A stretch of 64,000 nucleotides of DNA from Isoetes taiwanensis (GCA_021234155.1 JAJEKV010000014.1:20353513-20417512); one strand, 5' to 3'. Shown: positions 11,570-22,243, counted from the stretch's first letter. The notes: generated from the letters alone by a model not told the origin. A program made the numbers and translations.

Positions 11570-13132
11570 TGATATTCTTTTTTTCCAGCATAATATACGA
11601 TATGAATACGTATATTATACTGTCACGCCACTCGTACATGTCACATTGATGACATGTACTTGGGAATCGTAAAGGGTTGTACCCTAGGGGGCAACCTCTT
11701 ATGTTTCACATATCTATAAACATATGCATTTAACCCTTTGCCTCATGGCAAAACTCTACATGCCCTTTTTAACACTAACCCTAAATGGTCATGTAAAAGG
11801 AACAAAAGGATAAACCCTAAACCTTTTTCCCTTTTCGCATTTCGGCTTTCAAGAGCTATTCCGGCCAAGCCAAGCTGCTATTTCGCATTGCCAAATGCCG
11901 CCAAGCCGACTTTGCACAACATATTTCCAAGATTCGGTAGCCTTCGCCTTGAACAGAAGCATGGACGCATTCCGAGGAGCTGGAGCAAGCCAAGGTTCAG
12001 GTAAACCGCAATTCTGTTGTGCAATGCTGACTTTTAGTCCGGCAATGAGCTGGTTTAGCATATTAGCATATTCTATTCTATTCTATTCTATTCTTAGAGG
12101 CCTTATAAATTCTGAGACCACAAGCCCTAACAAAGGAACCTAAACATCTATGTTTAGGTAGATAGATCAGATGTTATTCTATGTTTCAGTTCTATAGATG
12201 ATGATGCTCTATTCTATGTGCACTCCTGTGTATTGGGAAAGGGGGGGGGAGGGGGGGGTAGAGACCCTGAAAGCCTTAGTAGTTGATGCACCTAGATAGC
12301 CTCATTAATTCCCAATTAATGCGGCCTGTGCATAAGAGCCCGCCTGGCTGTGAGTGGCGGGACTAGACCAGCAGATAAGGGGAACTTATCCCATTGCAGA
12401 TTGATACCTCTGGTGTGTAAAGCCTACCAGGGATCTTAGCGGGCTAGGCCTGATGGTTTGCCACTGCGTGTGGGAAAGGCGTGGGCTCGACACCTCTGGG
12501 GGGGTTCAAGTCGTAGACGGGCAGTGTCCCTCTAGCCGCCTGGGATGGGCATGCATGCCTCTAGAGGGAGTGATCTCCTCCTGCCTCATCGGGACTGGGG
12601 AGATGCAACCCAGGAGTAGCCCCCTTGGCTATGCACCCGGCAGGTTACGGTCGAGTCCCAAGGCTTATCAACCTATTCTGCAAAGTATGAACAGGAGGGG
12701 CAGATGGAGTGGACTACCCAACGACCATGTTTTTATGCCAGCCCAATCCATTTGCCATGAATTCTGTCTGTATTGACTTCTGGAGACCCAAGTCGTCAGT
12801 CGATCTGCATGAGTCTGAGCCTTGGGTAGGATTCCTCTTATGTTGATGTTACTGATGTGTTGTTACATATGTTATGTTATGGTGAGCCACCCTTCGAGGT
12901 GGATATATATGCTATTTGATGCTATGTGCTCATGTTTGATGTGCTTCCGCAGCTAGCTAGGTCCCGAGGGAAACAGGATGAATGACACGCCCATTTTTCC
13001 CCATTGGATTCTTGATTGTTAGCAAGGATCTGATGTTAGGTGGACGGCCTCATGTCAGCAAGGGCATTGACAGGAGGGATGAACTCCGGTTCTATACAAT
13101 GGGAGCATCGTATACAAGCAGGGAACGTCATA
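11570..13132 (+). repeat. 5' LTR of chromovirus
   Basis: This LTR of about 1.56 kb begins near TGATATTC and ends at 'aacgtcata', immediately before the primer site. A 5'-terminal inverted repeat (ATAATATACG...CGTATATTAT) spans about 11590-11620. In a central stretch of about 240 bp (12261-12500 against 21361-21600) I count only about four differences from the 3' LTR. It differs by lacking a 22-bp segment present near 21600 and by holding a (TATTC)n expansion at 12066-12092 absent from the 3' LTR. The open frame at 12453-12776 lies inside the LTR and is not a gene. Confidence 0.85.
12066..12092. repeat. (TATTC)n microsatellite inside 5' LTR
   Basis: About five pentamer units lie between 'catattag' and 'ttagagg'. 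The 3' LTR at the same place has non-repeated sequence, so the array grew after the element inserted. Confidence 0.85.
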
Positions 13133-13133
13133 G

Positions 13134-13145
13134 TGGTATCAGAGC
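13134..13145 (+). promoter_or_regulatory. Primer-binding site, initiator Met tRNA type
   Basis: TGGTATCAGAGC matches the complement of the 3' end of plant initiator-Met tRNA, the usual minus-strand primer of Ty3/gypsy and many Ty1/copia elements. It starts one base after the LTR end. This fixes the element's orientation as plus. Confidence 0.92.
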
Positions 13146-15024
13146 AATGATCTTGGAGGACCAGGATCAAGCACTGACCATTTTCCTAGAGTACTAACAA
13201 TCTATATCTTCAGTCTTGGAGTTGAAATCCCAAGCATGAACCTCGTGGGCAGGGAGAAATTTCTCTCCTATCAGTAGTGTAGAGGAGCTAAAAAATAATA
13301 GTCAGTGAAAAATAAACTTGAAATTTTAATAAAATCTAAAACATTTGGCTACTAGAAAGAGTGACCACTCACAGAGTGCGCCAGAACCCTTTTCAAAAAT
13401 TTTGAACGGCCCTCTCGCGCACTGTATGAGTATTTGACCATAGTTCACCAAGAAACATAGATAGTTAGAGTAATCTGATAGCATAAAGAGGTTTAAAATC
13501 AAATTTTAAGCTAGGAACACCTGTCATACCACTAAGAATGTGTTTAGATTACATAAGTTTTAGTTAAGAAAAAGTGACCACTCACAGAGTGCGCCAGGAC
13601 CCTTTTCAAAAATTTTGAACGGGCCTCTCGCACACTGTGTGAGTGTTTGACCATGGATCTACAACGAGACGAGTCCAAAACAAGAAACTAAGGGTATATC
13701 CTAGCTTAACTCTTCGAAATAAGCAAGATTCTACCTTCATACCAACTTTATAGAGTCATCTATGACCTAAACAGGTGGCAACCACTGAGCCCTTTCAAAA
13801 ATTTTGAACAAGCCTCTGGCGAAGACATACATTAATCATCTGCATCAAGAACCTTCTGGACTATCACGCACTCAGTTGCCATATCCACGAGCTCACAGCA
13901 GAAAGAAGATCTCAACCCCTTCACCGACTTGATGCACATGAGTTCAAATGGAAGAATGCAAGAAAATATACAGGTGCAGGAGTATGTCGACAATTCATAG
14001 CGACACAGGAGCGCATAGAAATTAGAGAGAAGACCATCACGATCTCGCAGCCTAGCTGCTCAAGCAGATGTCAAGCAACGACAACAAAAGGTGCAACAAA
14101 GCTAGACAACTGCAAAACACCCAAGTCTAGCCATGACGAGCTCCCAGCTCCCTTGCACGAGTAAGAAGATGGTAATGACTTCATCGATTTAAAAAATAGG
14201 GGATCATGATGGAGGAAGGAGATGAGACACAAAACAGGGGAGGAACATCTCCGACTTGAAGGCATATATCAGCATCAGGGGCAAGATCAAGGAGGAGGAT
14301 AGTCGGTTCAAACAAGAGTTCCAGATCCAAAAATGCCTGGAAACCCATGGAAGGACGACTTCAGTGCTTCAGCCAAGTAGTTCGAGACTCGAGTTGACCT
14401 GACCCAAAGGACGGAGAAGCCAACCTAGCCTACAACCACAGACCACTCAAAGGCAACTCGGAGGAGCGATGGCATATGTAATGGAGATGACCACATTTCC
14501 AGGCACAGGGGAGGCATCTCAAAGGAATCAAAGTCCAAGCAACATGGATCGCACTCAAAAATTCAACTTGCAGAGGAATGACACTGTCTACCTGCCGATC
14601 GGCATCTCAGAGCTTCAAAGGCACGCAAGACTGGCCGACTACAACAACCAGGTGATCTTACGCAACGATCAATGGCACCACATGTCTTCAACCTTGCAAT
14701 GGCACACTGCATGTAGGGACGCTGAGCAGTCACTGCACTCCACATGACAGGTAAACACATTAAGGAGGAGCATTTTCCACTCAAAGGTCCACATCAAGGA
14801 GCATTCTCCGCAACTTGGGATGACGACCTCACATCAGATACGAAGCTCAACTATAGTAGTAGCACCTCAAGGAACCCCGGAGTCAACCAGAACAAGGAAT
14901 ATGCAGCAAAACCAAAGGATCAAACGCGATAGGAGGTGGAAAAATCCTAAAGGAGTATAAACATTTAAGCATATGCTCTTCTATAAATTAGAAAAGTGGA
15001 TGAATTAAAATCCCAATATAATTA
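13146..15024 (+). other. Chromovirus internal leader / eroded gag region
   Basis: No gag motif can be read. A block of about 240 bp is partly duplicated: 'gtgaccactcacagagtgcgccag...cccttttcaaaaattttgaacgg' occurs near 13368 and near 13570, with a third partial copy near 13770. Short open stretches (14469-14747 and 14744-14932) are glutamine/arginine rich but not recognisable. From position in the element the region would correspond to the untranslated leader and gag. Confidence 0.5.
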
Positions 15025-15733
15025 CACAAGAAATTTAATGCGTCCTACGGTGCATGTTCGAGTTTTACCATGTTCCTATGCTGCAAGTTCTTGTCGTGCC
15101 CTACATTCTAAAAGAATCTCTTGAGAATACTCTAAATTCATAGATTCTCTAAGATTCCACCAAGGTTCTCTTGGAGGTTTCGTGGAGATTCCTCTAAATT
15201 TTATAAGATTCCCTGTAGATTCCATTAGATTTCCATAGATTCTCCAAGATTCTATGAAGATCCCCCTAGATCCCCTTAGATCCCTTTAGACTTTATGAGA
15301 TTGCCCTAGGTTCCCTTACATTATATGAGATTCAAAGAGATTCTATAAAGATTCCCCTAGATACTCTAAGATTTCATCAACATTTTTTTAGATTCCCTTA
15401 GATTTTATGAAGATTCCCTTAGATCCCCCAGATTTTAAGAGATTCCCTTAGGCTTGTAAATATTTTCCTAGATTCTCTTACATTTTATAAGATTTTCTTA
15501 GATTCTATTAGATTCTTCTGGATTCCTTTACATTCTAGAACTTTTTAGAACATTCTAAGACTTTCTGGAACATTCTAAGACTTCCAATATATTTTAGAAC
15601 TTTCTGGAAGTATTTCCCTAGATTTCCTTACATTCCCGTAGATTCCCCTATATTCTAGAACATTCTAAAACTTATTAGAATAATTTGGAACTTTCTGAAA
15701 GAATTTTCTTAGATCCCCCCAGATTCTCTTATG

Positions 15734-15793
15734 TTCTAGAACTTTCTAGAAGATTCTAGAACTTTCTAGAGCCTTCCAGAACATTCTAGAACA
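15734..15793. promoter_or_regulatory. Twelve-unit perfect-phase GAA/TTC array (heat-shock-element-like)
   Basis: The sequence is TTCTA GAACT TTCTA GAAGA TTCTA GAACT TTCTA GAgCC TTCCA GAACA TTCTA GAACA: twelve 5-bp units alternating TTCnn and GAAnn without a phase break and with one mismatch (GAG). Eukaryotic heat-shock factor trimers bind three or more contiguous nGAAn units in alternating orientation. The array ends 78 bp before the tRNA-like box. A looser version lies at 10075-10165 in copy 1. Binding is inferred, not shown. Confidence 0.6.
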
Positions 15794-15870
15794 GAATGTT
15801 AATAGTCTATTTTATCTTAATGGGAATATTATCCTTAAGTATATTTGAAACATAAATTATTTATGGAATT

Positions 15871-15936
15871 AATGCTTGGTCTAGTGGTCAGAATGGGGGG
15901 CTAGGGTGTCAATGGCCAGGGTTCGGATCCCCCACA
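15871..15936 (+). other. tRNA-like box in X copy 2
   Basis: TTGGTCTAGTGGTCAGAAT (A-box-like, 15876-15894) and GGTTCGGATCC (B-box-like, 15920-15930) lie 42-44 bp apart, as in a tRNA. GTGTCAA lies where an anticodon loop would be, which by eye resembles tRNA-Asp (GTC). The acceptor arms do not pair. This fits a tRNA-derived SINE head or a fixed Pol III promoter within repeat X. Confidence 0.65.
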
Positions 15937-16220
15937 CAACATATAAAAATTTTAAAAGCCTTTTCCTAAGGGATGAGCATTCAACTTGGGCCGTAGGATC
16001 TTGGACCCGATCAAGGGTCGAGATCTCACCACGTGACAATAATTAAGCAACATGAGCCATAGGATCTATTACATATAATTCCCAAAGTCATGTGCACCGT
16101 AGGATATGTGCCAAGCCACGTGAGCCGTAAGATCTCAGACCGACGATCAGAATCGGATCAATCAAGACCGTAGGATCGATTACATATAACTCCCAAAGCC
16201 ATGTGCACCGTAGGATGTGT

Positions 16221-16530
16221 CCCAAAGCAACGTGAGCCGTAGGATCTCGGACCGACGATCAGGATCAGATCAACCTGGACCGTAGGATCGCTTACATATA
16301 ATCTGAAACAAACTCCCAAGCCATTTGGGCCGTAGGATGTGTCCCAAAGCAACGTGAGCCGTAGGATCTCGGACCGACGATCAGGATCAGATCAACCTGG
16401 ACCGTAGGATCGCTTACATATAATCTGAAACAAACTCCCAAGCCATTTGGGCCGTAGGATACGTCCCAAAGCCACGTGAGTCGTAGGATCTCGGATCAGC
16501 GGCTGGATTCAGGAGGACAAACATAAGAAC
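16221..16530 (+). repeat. 122-bp tandem repeat, CCGTAGGAT tail of X copy 2
   Basis: 'cccaaagcaacgtgag' starts at 16221, 16343 and (as cccaaagccacgtgag) 16465, an exact 122-bp period. The first two units are almost identical and the third is partial. Each unit holds three CCGTAGGATC words. The word spacing is kept in copy 1 but the exact 122-bp duplication is not, so it is recent and local. The minus-strand frame at 16158-16352 is an artefact. Confidence 0.92.
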
Positions 16531-16540
16531 ATATATGATG

Positions 16541-18814
16541 TTATGATATGATATGATATGTCTATCATAAATATCGGGTGCTCACACATAGTAGAAAACA
16601 TAGATTTAGGATCATGTTTTAGGGTTTAGTGTTTGCATCAAGAAACTCCATCACTTTGACTGCCAAAGGATGAAATAAAGAAGCACAACTATAGCCCAAG
16701 GTCAAGTTCTCGAATGGAAGAGCAAGTATGGGGGAGAAACGACCAGAGCCCAAGCAAAGTTTCGACTCCAAACACTGGGAAGCGGCCTCAAGTAGAAGAC
16801 TGCTCGTCCAGCACAATGGTAGGATGAGAGACAATGCCAGTCATGTCAAGATCATTAGCACTGCACTATCTAGGCCTTGCACGACGACATCTTCGGGATG
16901 AAACTCTACCTCCTGTAGCAGCAGCAACACTAAACAACCTTCCTAAACAATAAAAGGTGTGTCCCCGACATCTTCAGGAACTGCGGCCACAACCTCAGGA
17001 ACTTCAGGACTATGTCGAGGAATTCATCGAGATGACCCAACATCAACGAGTCAACTGAGGAGGGAACTTCTCGACGACTATAATCCCGCCTATGGTGACG
17101 TATGGTGATGCTTGTAACATGTGTGCCAGATGGAGATACACTTATGAAAGGCGCTACAGCAATGGGTTATGCCTATGCTCATTCAACAACTAGGTGATGG
17201 CTTCATCAAGTACTCCTACCAACAATTAGAAGAGAAGAAGCCAAACTCAATTAGAAGAGAAGAAGCCCAAACAATTAGAAGAGAAGAAGCCCAAGATAGA
17301 AGCATTCGACACCTTAACAACAAGGATAGCAACCAAAGCACCTTCGGCAAAAAGAGAGTTCAAGACAATAGCCAGGATATTCCAGGACAAGAGTGTATCT
17401 AAAGCAGAAAGTTCTTCAACTCAAGGGCCAAGCTACGCAGATATAAGGGTACATCATCCCCGATAGCAAACCAATCATGGAGGAGAGTCATGAGGCTTTA
17501 CTCGCCAGGAAGATGCACATGTATTGAGGGACAAAGGCTACAAAGTGGGAGCTGAAGAAGTGCTAGCAATCAACCACTTCCACGAGCTCTCTAGACGCAA
17601 CATGAGGTTCAAAACTGTGGAGTGTGATCAAGTGCAACTAGAAAGTACCACAAGACTAGAAGGCAGCATAGCACCGTACAACGTCTAAGCCATCAAATCA
17701 AAAGTAAGATTGCAACCTCGATGGAGAAGCGACTAGATAAATCGAGCCAAAGAATCAGAGATTCAACTAGAAACCTCATCAAACTACGGCAACTCACATG
17801 CAACTTGGCGAACCCAAGGATCGATGATCCGAAGGGCAGCTATTGAAGAGAACAACAGCTTAGGAGTCTAGCCAAGGGAATTGCAACAACTTCAAGAGGC
17901 GCCTCAAAAGATCTTCAAACATTGTGAAGGGGAAGCAATTATTGCCCAAGAACAAGATTAAGAAGCAGACGGGAATGCCGAAGCATCAACGACCGTCACA
18001 TCCTTAGTTAGAGTGTGAAGCAAAGCGCGTGGGCCGTAGTCGACAGACATTGGAGAGCTCAATCAAAGAGTCAACCAATCGAGCACGAGCTGATGTACAA
18101 ATAAGAGGATAAAGATCTTCAACACCAGCGCACTAGGAGGAACATCGACAACACTGTCAGGGAGTACGTGTGCACCTCGAGGGGAGACACCAGGGGGACC
18201 TAATAGCTTTCGTAGTATTCGTAACTGTGTAAACTATATGCCTTGCCTATATATTCCCCTTGTTATTCCATCCCTCTCACAGTGTAACAGATCAAAGAAA
18301 AGAGATGCCGGACAATTTGAAGGTGTGAAGCGGGCGACATCCTCAATATTCGTCTGGCAATATGCTACTCGAAGTGAGAGACATTGATGGAGTATCACAA
18401 CAATATCAGATCCAGAGGCATCCTTTAGCCGCCAAGATAAAGAATTCAATGTGGAGGATGTTTGGCAATGAAACCACCTTCAGGCTTTTGGAAAGTAACA
18501 TAGAAGATTTCAAATGGTCAACTACGACATCAAAACCACCAGCAATGGGAAGCCTCTAATGAAGAAAGTTGACCTCTACATCGAGGAGGAGCCCGGAGTC
18601 TCGAGCAACTCGAAAGAACATTACCTTACTGCTTCAAGAAGGCAACGAGGGGATGAGCTGCTAGCAAGATTGAAGAGCTACGATCATATAGCGAGAAGGA
18701 TAGGCTTATGGATGATAACATCCATAATGAGATTGGAAGGCATTTCTAGATTTCTCATGAAAGGATTGCCCCAAGTTGAGCTACGCGTCAATGATTGGAA
18801 AGGAAATGTATAGG
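16541..18814 (+). other. Chromovirus internal region, eroded, no domain recognised
   Basis: Base composition is richer in A and CAAC/GAAG words and looks like old coding sequence. Short open stretches exist at 17169-17402 (a threefold RREEAQ repeat), 18362-18559 and 18514-18813. None carries a protease, RT or RNase H motif. By position this would be gag-pol; I saw no Y-x-D-D box on the plus strand. Confidence 0.4.
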
Positions 18815-19500
18815 AGTAACTAAAATTATACATGATTACCACATAAATTATATAATCTTAGGTATACTATTATGCAAGGCATTGATAGCACTCCATGATG
18901 GCATGTATCATAAGCTTTAATGCCTTGTTGATAAATTATATGTTCGTAATAACTGCATAGACAGTTTTATCTTGTGTAGATATCTTAGTATCGAAATAAA
19001 GTAAGATAATAATTACACAAAATCTTAGCTAAACCTTCGCAAGGATGTAATTCCTTCCAAAGGCATTTAAGTAACCTTCATAGGGTCCTGGCATATATAA
19101 TAAGAATTTGTCTATCTTTTCATAAGTATAGCAACTATAAAGTATATACATGTAAGGTTGATACATCATCAATCAAGTAGCGAGCGAAAGTCACAAGTTC
19201 AACACTTGAATCCGATGATATAAATACTAGCCATATGATAAATAATTTAAATACTTTCGAAAATATAAGTATTGCCTCGATAATTGTATGATGACGTATC
19301 TTAAAAGCTGTAAAGTTATCATAGAACAGTTAGTTAAATATGATACTATTGGAAGCAATATATCCAATACTACTATAATGTTAATATGAAAATATTACCT
19401 TAAGGTAATTAATGTAATTGCACGCATTAAGGGAAGTCTAGTAGGGATCATGCAGGGGTCCAAGATAATGCTTATTTAAGATGTTAACTAAACCACGTGT
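18815..19500. other. AT-rich block interrupting the integrase region
   Basis: The composition changes abruptly to AT-rich, with no coding signal. Its end ('gggatcatgcaggggtccaag' type, near 19445) is repeated in diverged form near 20635-20660, just before the 3' LTR. It includes the 16-bp palindrome ATTACCTTAAGGTAAT at 19394-19409. It could be a nested insertion or a duplicated 3' untranslated segment. Confidence 0.4.
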
Positions 19501-19517
19501 CCAAGGTAGAAGTATCC

Positions 19518-19839
19518 CAGCAGATGATAGCCGACATGCAACAGTTGGTGGAGGATATCTTCTAGCAGCAAGAAGCCGCCAAAAGAGCACAAAACATTAA
19601 GACAGTTCCAAGTAGGGGATAAAGTTTGGCTGAAGCTCTGCATCGGCAATTGCAAGAAGCTTGCTCCAAGGTGGGCTGGACCATTCAGGATAACTAAAAG
19701 AGTAGGTAACCAATCCTATAAGTTGGATCTGCCAGCACACTTGAAGATCCATAGAGTTTTCCAAGTAAGTCTCCTAAAGAGGTGCACTCCTAATCCAGGG
19801 TTCCAGAGGTTCTTCTTGACAGATCCTATAAGACAATAA
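19518..19839 (+). pseudogene. Chromovirus integrase C-terminal domain remnant
   Basis: From about 19518 one frame reads MIADMQQLVEDIF-stop-QQEAAKRA. After a frameshift near 19580-19600 it reads QFQVGDKVWLK, KLAPRWAGPFRITKRVG, YKLDLPAHLKIHRVFQVSLLK and stops at 19837-19839. This is the conserved end of Ty3/gypsy integrase (GDKVWL, GPF, KLDLP, IH-VFHVS-LK) that precedes the chromodomain in chromoviruses. In a live element it would be part of gag-pol. One stop and one frameshift make it non-functional. Confidence 0.92.
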
Positions 19840-19843
19840 GATC

Positions 19844-20014
19844 TCAGTTCTCCAATACCTAGTGAAATGGACACACTTACATGTGGAAGATGCTACGTGG
19901 GTACTACAAACAGATCTTGAGAAGCAGTACCCACCATTCATGGAGCAATACAAGGGTCGGCTCGTCAACGAAGTAGTCAACACCAAACCGATAGGTGAGT
20001 GGAAGGCAAATTAA
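19844..20014 (+). pseudogene. Chromodomain remnant of the chromovirus integrase
   Basis: The frame reads VLQYLVKWTHLHVEDATWV, then LEKQYPPFMEQYKG and ends at a TAA at 20012-20014. YLVKW...EDATW is the chromodomain core; two of the three aromatic cage positions (Y and W) are visible. It lies in a different frame from the integrase fragment, so a further frameshift separates them. In chromoviruses this domain guides integration to chromatin marks. The minus-strand frames over it are shadows. Confidence 0.92.
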
Positions 20015-20709
20015 GAAGTCTACTTCCGTAGCCACGGAAGTAGACAAATTGAGAGATAAGAGGTCATCTAGGATCATGCATTGATAGGAAAACACCTCTA
20101 GTCTATGCCCGAGGAAGCCATTCTCCATGCCAAGGGTGACGAGAGGTGTAGGCATTAGACATCATCCTAGGCATTATAGGGCGTTGTCTCCACATCCACG
20201 ATGGAAGAAGCATCCTCTTCCTACACAGGGAGATTAGTCTTGCATCCATATAGTTAAATTAATTGTAATTAAATGGGTGGTTCCCTAATAACAATCCTTG
20301 TAATAAATAAATGTGTACTAATGTAGTGTTGGACCAGCAGGCCAATAGAATGATCTAAGAGGCAGGAGGTTTGCACTGCGAAGACTTGCAGTACATATTT
20401 TGTCATAATGTGTTGCAAGGAGACGAACGGACCTTTAAATTATAAAATCTTAAAACTTTTTGTGAATATAAGTGTGGAAATTATAAAAGTTTTGTGAATA
20501 TTAAGTGTTAATTTAAGTAAGAGTTGGGAAATTACCTTACTATAACACGTTATAAAATAAAGGATGTGATCATAATAATTAACTTAAATATTACCTCGAG
20601 GTAATTGTTAAAAATTGCATGTATGGAATGAGTTGCAGGGTTCATGCAGGTTTCCAAGGTGGGGAGACTCGTGATGCTGAGGACATCATCAATTCAAGAT
20701 AGGGATATA
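20015..20709 (+). other. Chromovirus 3' untranslated region with polypurine candidate
   Basis: No coding signal. A purine tract (aaggtggggaga, 20656-20667) is the best polypurine-tract candidate, but it lies about 40 bp before the LTR, not next to it. The palindrome ATTACCTCGAGGTAAT lies at 20590-20605, a close relative of the one at 19394. Confidence 0.5.
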
Positions 20710-22243
20710 TGGTATCAATTCCAGCATGATATACGGTATGAATATGTATATTATACTGCCACACCCCTCGTACACGTCACCTTGATGACATGTACTTGGG
20801 AACCGTAAAGGGTTGTACCCTAGGGGGCAACCTCTTATGTTGTACATGTCTATAAACATATGTATTTAACCCCTTTGCCTCATGGCAAAACCCTACATGC
20901 CCTTTTTAACCCTAACTCTAAAAGGTCATGTAAAAGGAACAAAAGGGAAAACCCTATAACCTTTTTCCCTTTTCGCATTTCAGCTTCCAAAAGCCATTCC
21001 GGCCAAGCCAAGCTTCTATTTCGCATTGCCAGACACTGCCAAGCCGATCTTGCACAACATATCTCCAAGATTCGGTCGCTTTCATCTTGAACAAAAGCAT
21101 GGATGCATTCCGAGGAGCTGGAGCAAGCCAAGATTCAAATAAACAATTCTGTTGTGCAATACCGACTTTTAGTCCGGCAGAGCTGGTTTTGCATATTAGT
21201 TCAGCCTTAGAGGCCTTATAGATTCTGAGACCACAAGCCCTAACAAAGGAACCTAACCATCTATGTTTAGGTAGATAGATTAGATGTTATTCTATGTTTT
21301 AGTTCTACCGATGATGATGCTCTATTCTATGTGCACTCCTATGTATTGGGAAGGGGGGTAGAGACCCTGAAAGCCTTAGTAGTTGATGCACCTAGATAGC
21401 CTCATTAATTCCCAATTAATGCGGCCTGTGCATAAGAGCCCGCCTGGCTGTGAGTGGCGGGACTAGACCAGTAGATAAGGGGGACTTGTCCCATTGCAGA
21501 TTGATACCTCTGGTGTGTAAAGCCTACCAGGGATCTTAGCGGGCTAGGCCTGATGGTTTGCCACTGCGTGTGGAAAGGCGTGGGCTCGACACCTCTGGGG
21601 TGATGCCTCACCTTCCCTGGGGTTTAAGTCGTAGACGGGCAGTGACCCTCTAGCCGCCTGGGATGGGCATGCATGCCTCTAGAGGGAGTGATCTCCTCCT
21701 GCCTCATCGGGACTGGGGAGATGCAACCCAGGAGTAGCCCCCTTGGCTATGCACCTGGCAGGCTACGGTCGAGTCCCAAGGCTTATCAACCTATTCTGCA
21801 AAGTATGCACAGGAGGGGCAGATAGAGCGGACTACCCAACGACCATGTTCTTATGCCAGCCCAATCCATTTGCCATGAATTTTGTCTGTATTGACTTCTA
21901 AAGATCCAAGCCGTCAATCGATCCCCATGAATCTGAGCATTGGGTAGGATTCCCCTTATGTTGATGTTACTGATGTGTTGTTACATATGTTATGTTATGG
22001 TGAGCCACACTTCGAGGTGGATATATATGCTATTTGATGCTATGTGCTCATGTTTGATGTGCTTCCGCTAGGTCCCGAGGGAGACGTGATGAATGACACG
22101 TCCATTCTTCCCCATTGGATTCTTGACTGTTAGCAAGGATCTGATGTTAGGTGGACGGCCTCATGTCAGCAAAGGCATTGACAGGAGGGATGAACTCTGG
22201 TCTTGTACGATGGGAGCATCATATACGAGCAGGGGACGTCACG
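20710..22243 (+). repeat. 3' LTR of chromovirus
   Basis: Direct copy of the 5' LTR, starting near TGGTATCAATTCCAGC and ending 'ggggacgtcacg' (the family end is CGTCACA). The 5'-terminal inverted repeat is kept at 20724-20757. It has no primer site after it and is followed directly by LINE sequence, which marks the element boundary. The open frames at 20860-21131 and 21405-21611 lie inside the LTR and are not genes. Confidence 0.85.

Larger units (their letters stand above)
15025..16540 (+). repeat. Composite repeat family X, copy 2, nested in the chromovirus
   Basis: Same block order as 8830-10830: CCTACGG head (near 15044), AGATTC body, GAA/TTC array, tRNA-like box, CCGTAGG tail ending with 'ggacaaacataagaacatatatg' type near 16510-16535. 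Flanking sequence on both sides differs from that of copy 1, so the shared part is a mobile or duplicated unit with defined ends. Here it sits inside the chromovirus, after the leader. Confidence 0.75.
11570..22243 (+). mobile_element. Ty3/gypsy chromovirus, two LTRs, degenerate and nested
   Basis: Two direct LTRs (11570-13132 and 20710-22243) enclose an internal region with a 12-base iMet-tRNA primer site directly behind the 5' LTR. At the 3' end it holds a recognisable integrase C-terminus and chromodomain. The order IN then chromodomain then 3' LTR is that of plant chromoviruses. No protease, RT, RNase H or integrase core can be read, so it is a non-autonomous or eroded copy. It is inserted in a LINE whose halves lie on either side. 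Possible target-site bases (gggta left, gggag right) match imperfectly. The exact LTR start is uncertain by about 20 bp because both LTRs have diverged there from the family start TGTGACATTCC. Confidence 0.85.

Noticed and set aside
12453-12776. Possible conserved protein: GEMQPRSS...APGRL recurs at 43271-43555 (minus)
   Set aside because: Both lie at the same place inside LTRs of one family; similarity is at DNA level, frames are shifted by indels between copies, and LTRs do not normally encode proteins.
15871-15936. Functional tRNA gene
   Set aside because: A and B boxes are present, but acceptor arms do not pair and the anticodon stem is poor.
16221-16530. Regularly spaced repeat resembling a CRISPR array
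   Set aside because: Units are contiguous and nearly identical with no unique spacers, in a eukaryotic nuclear context.
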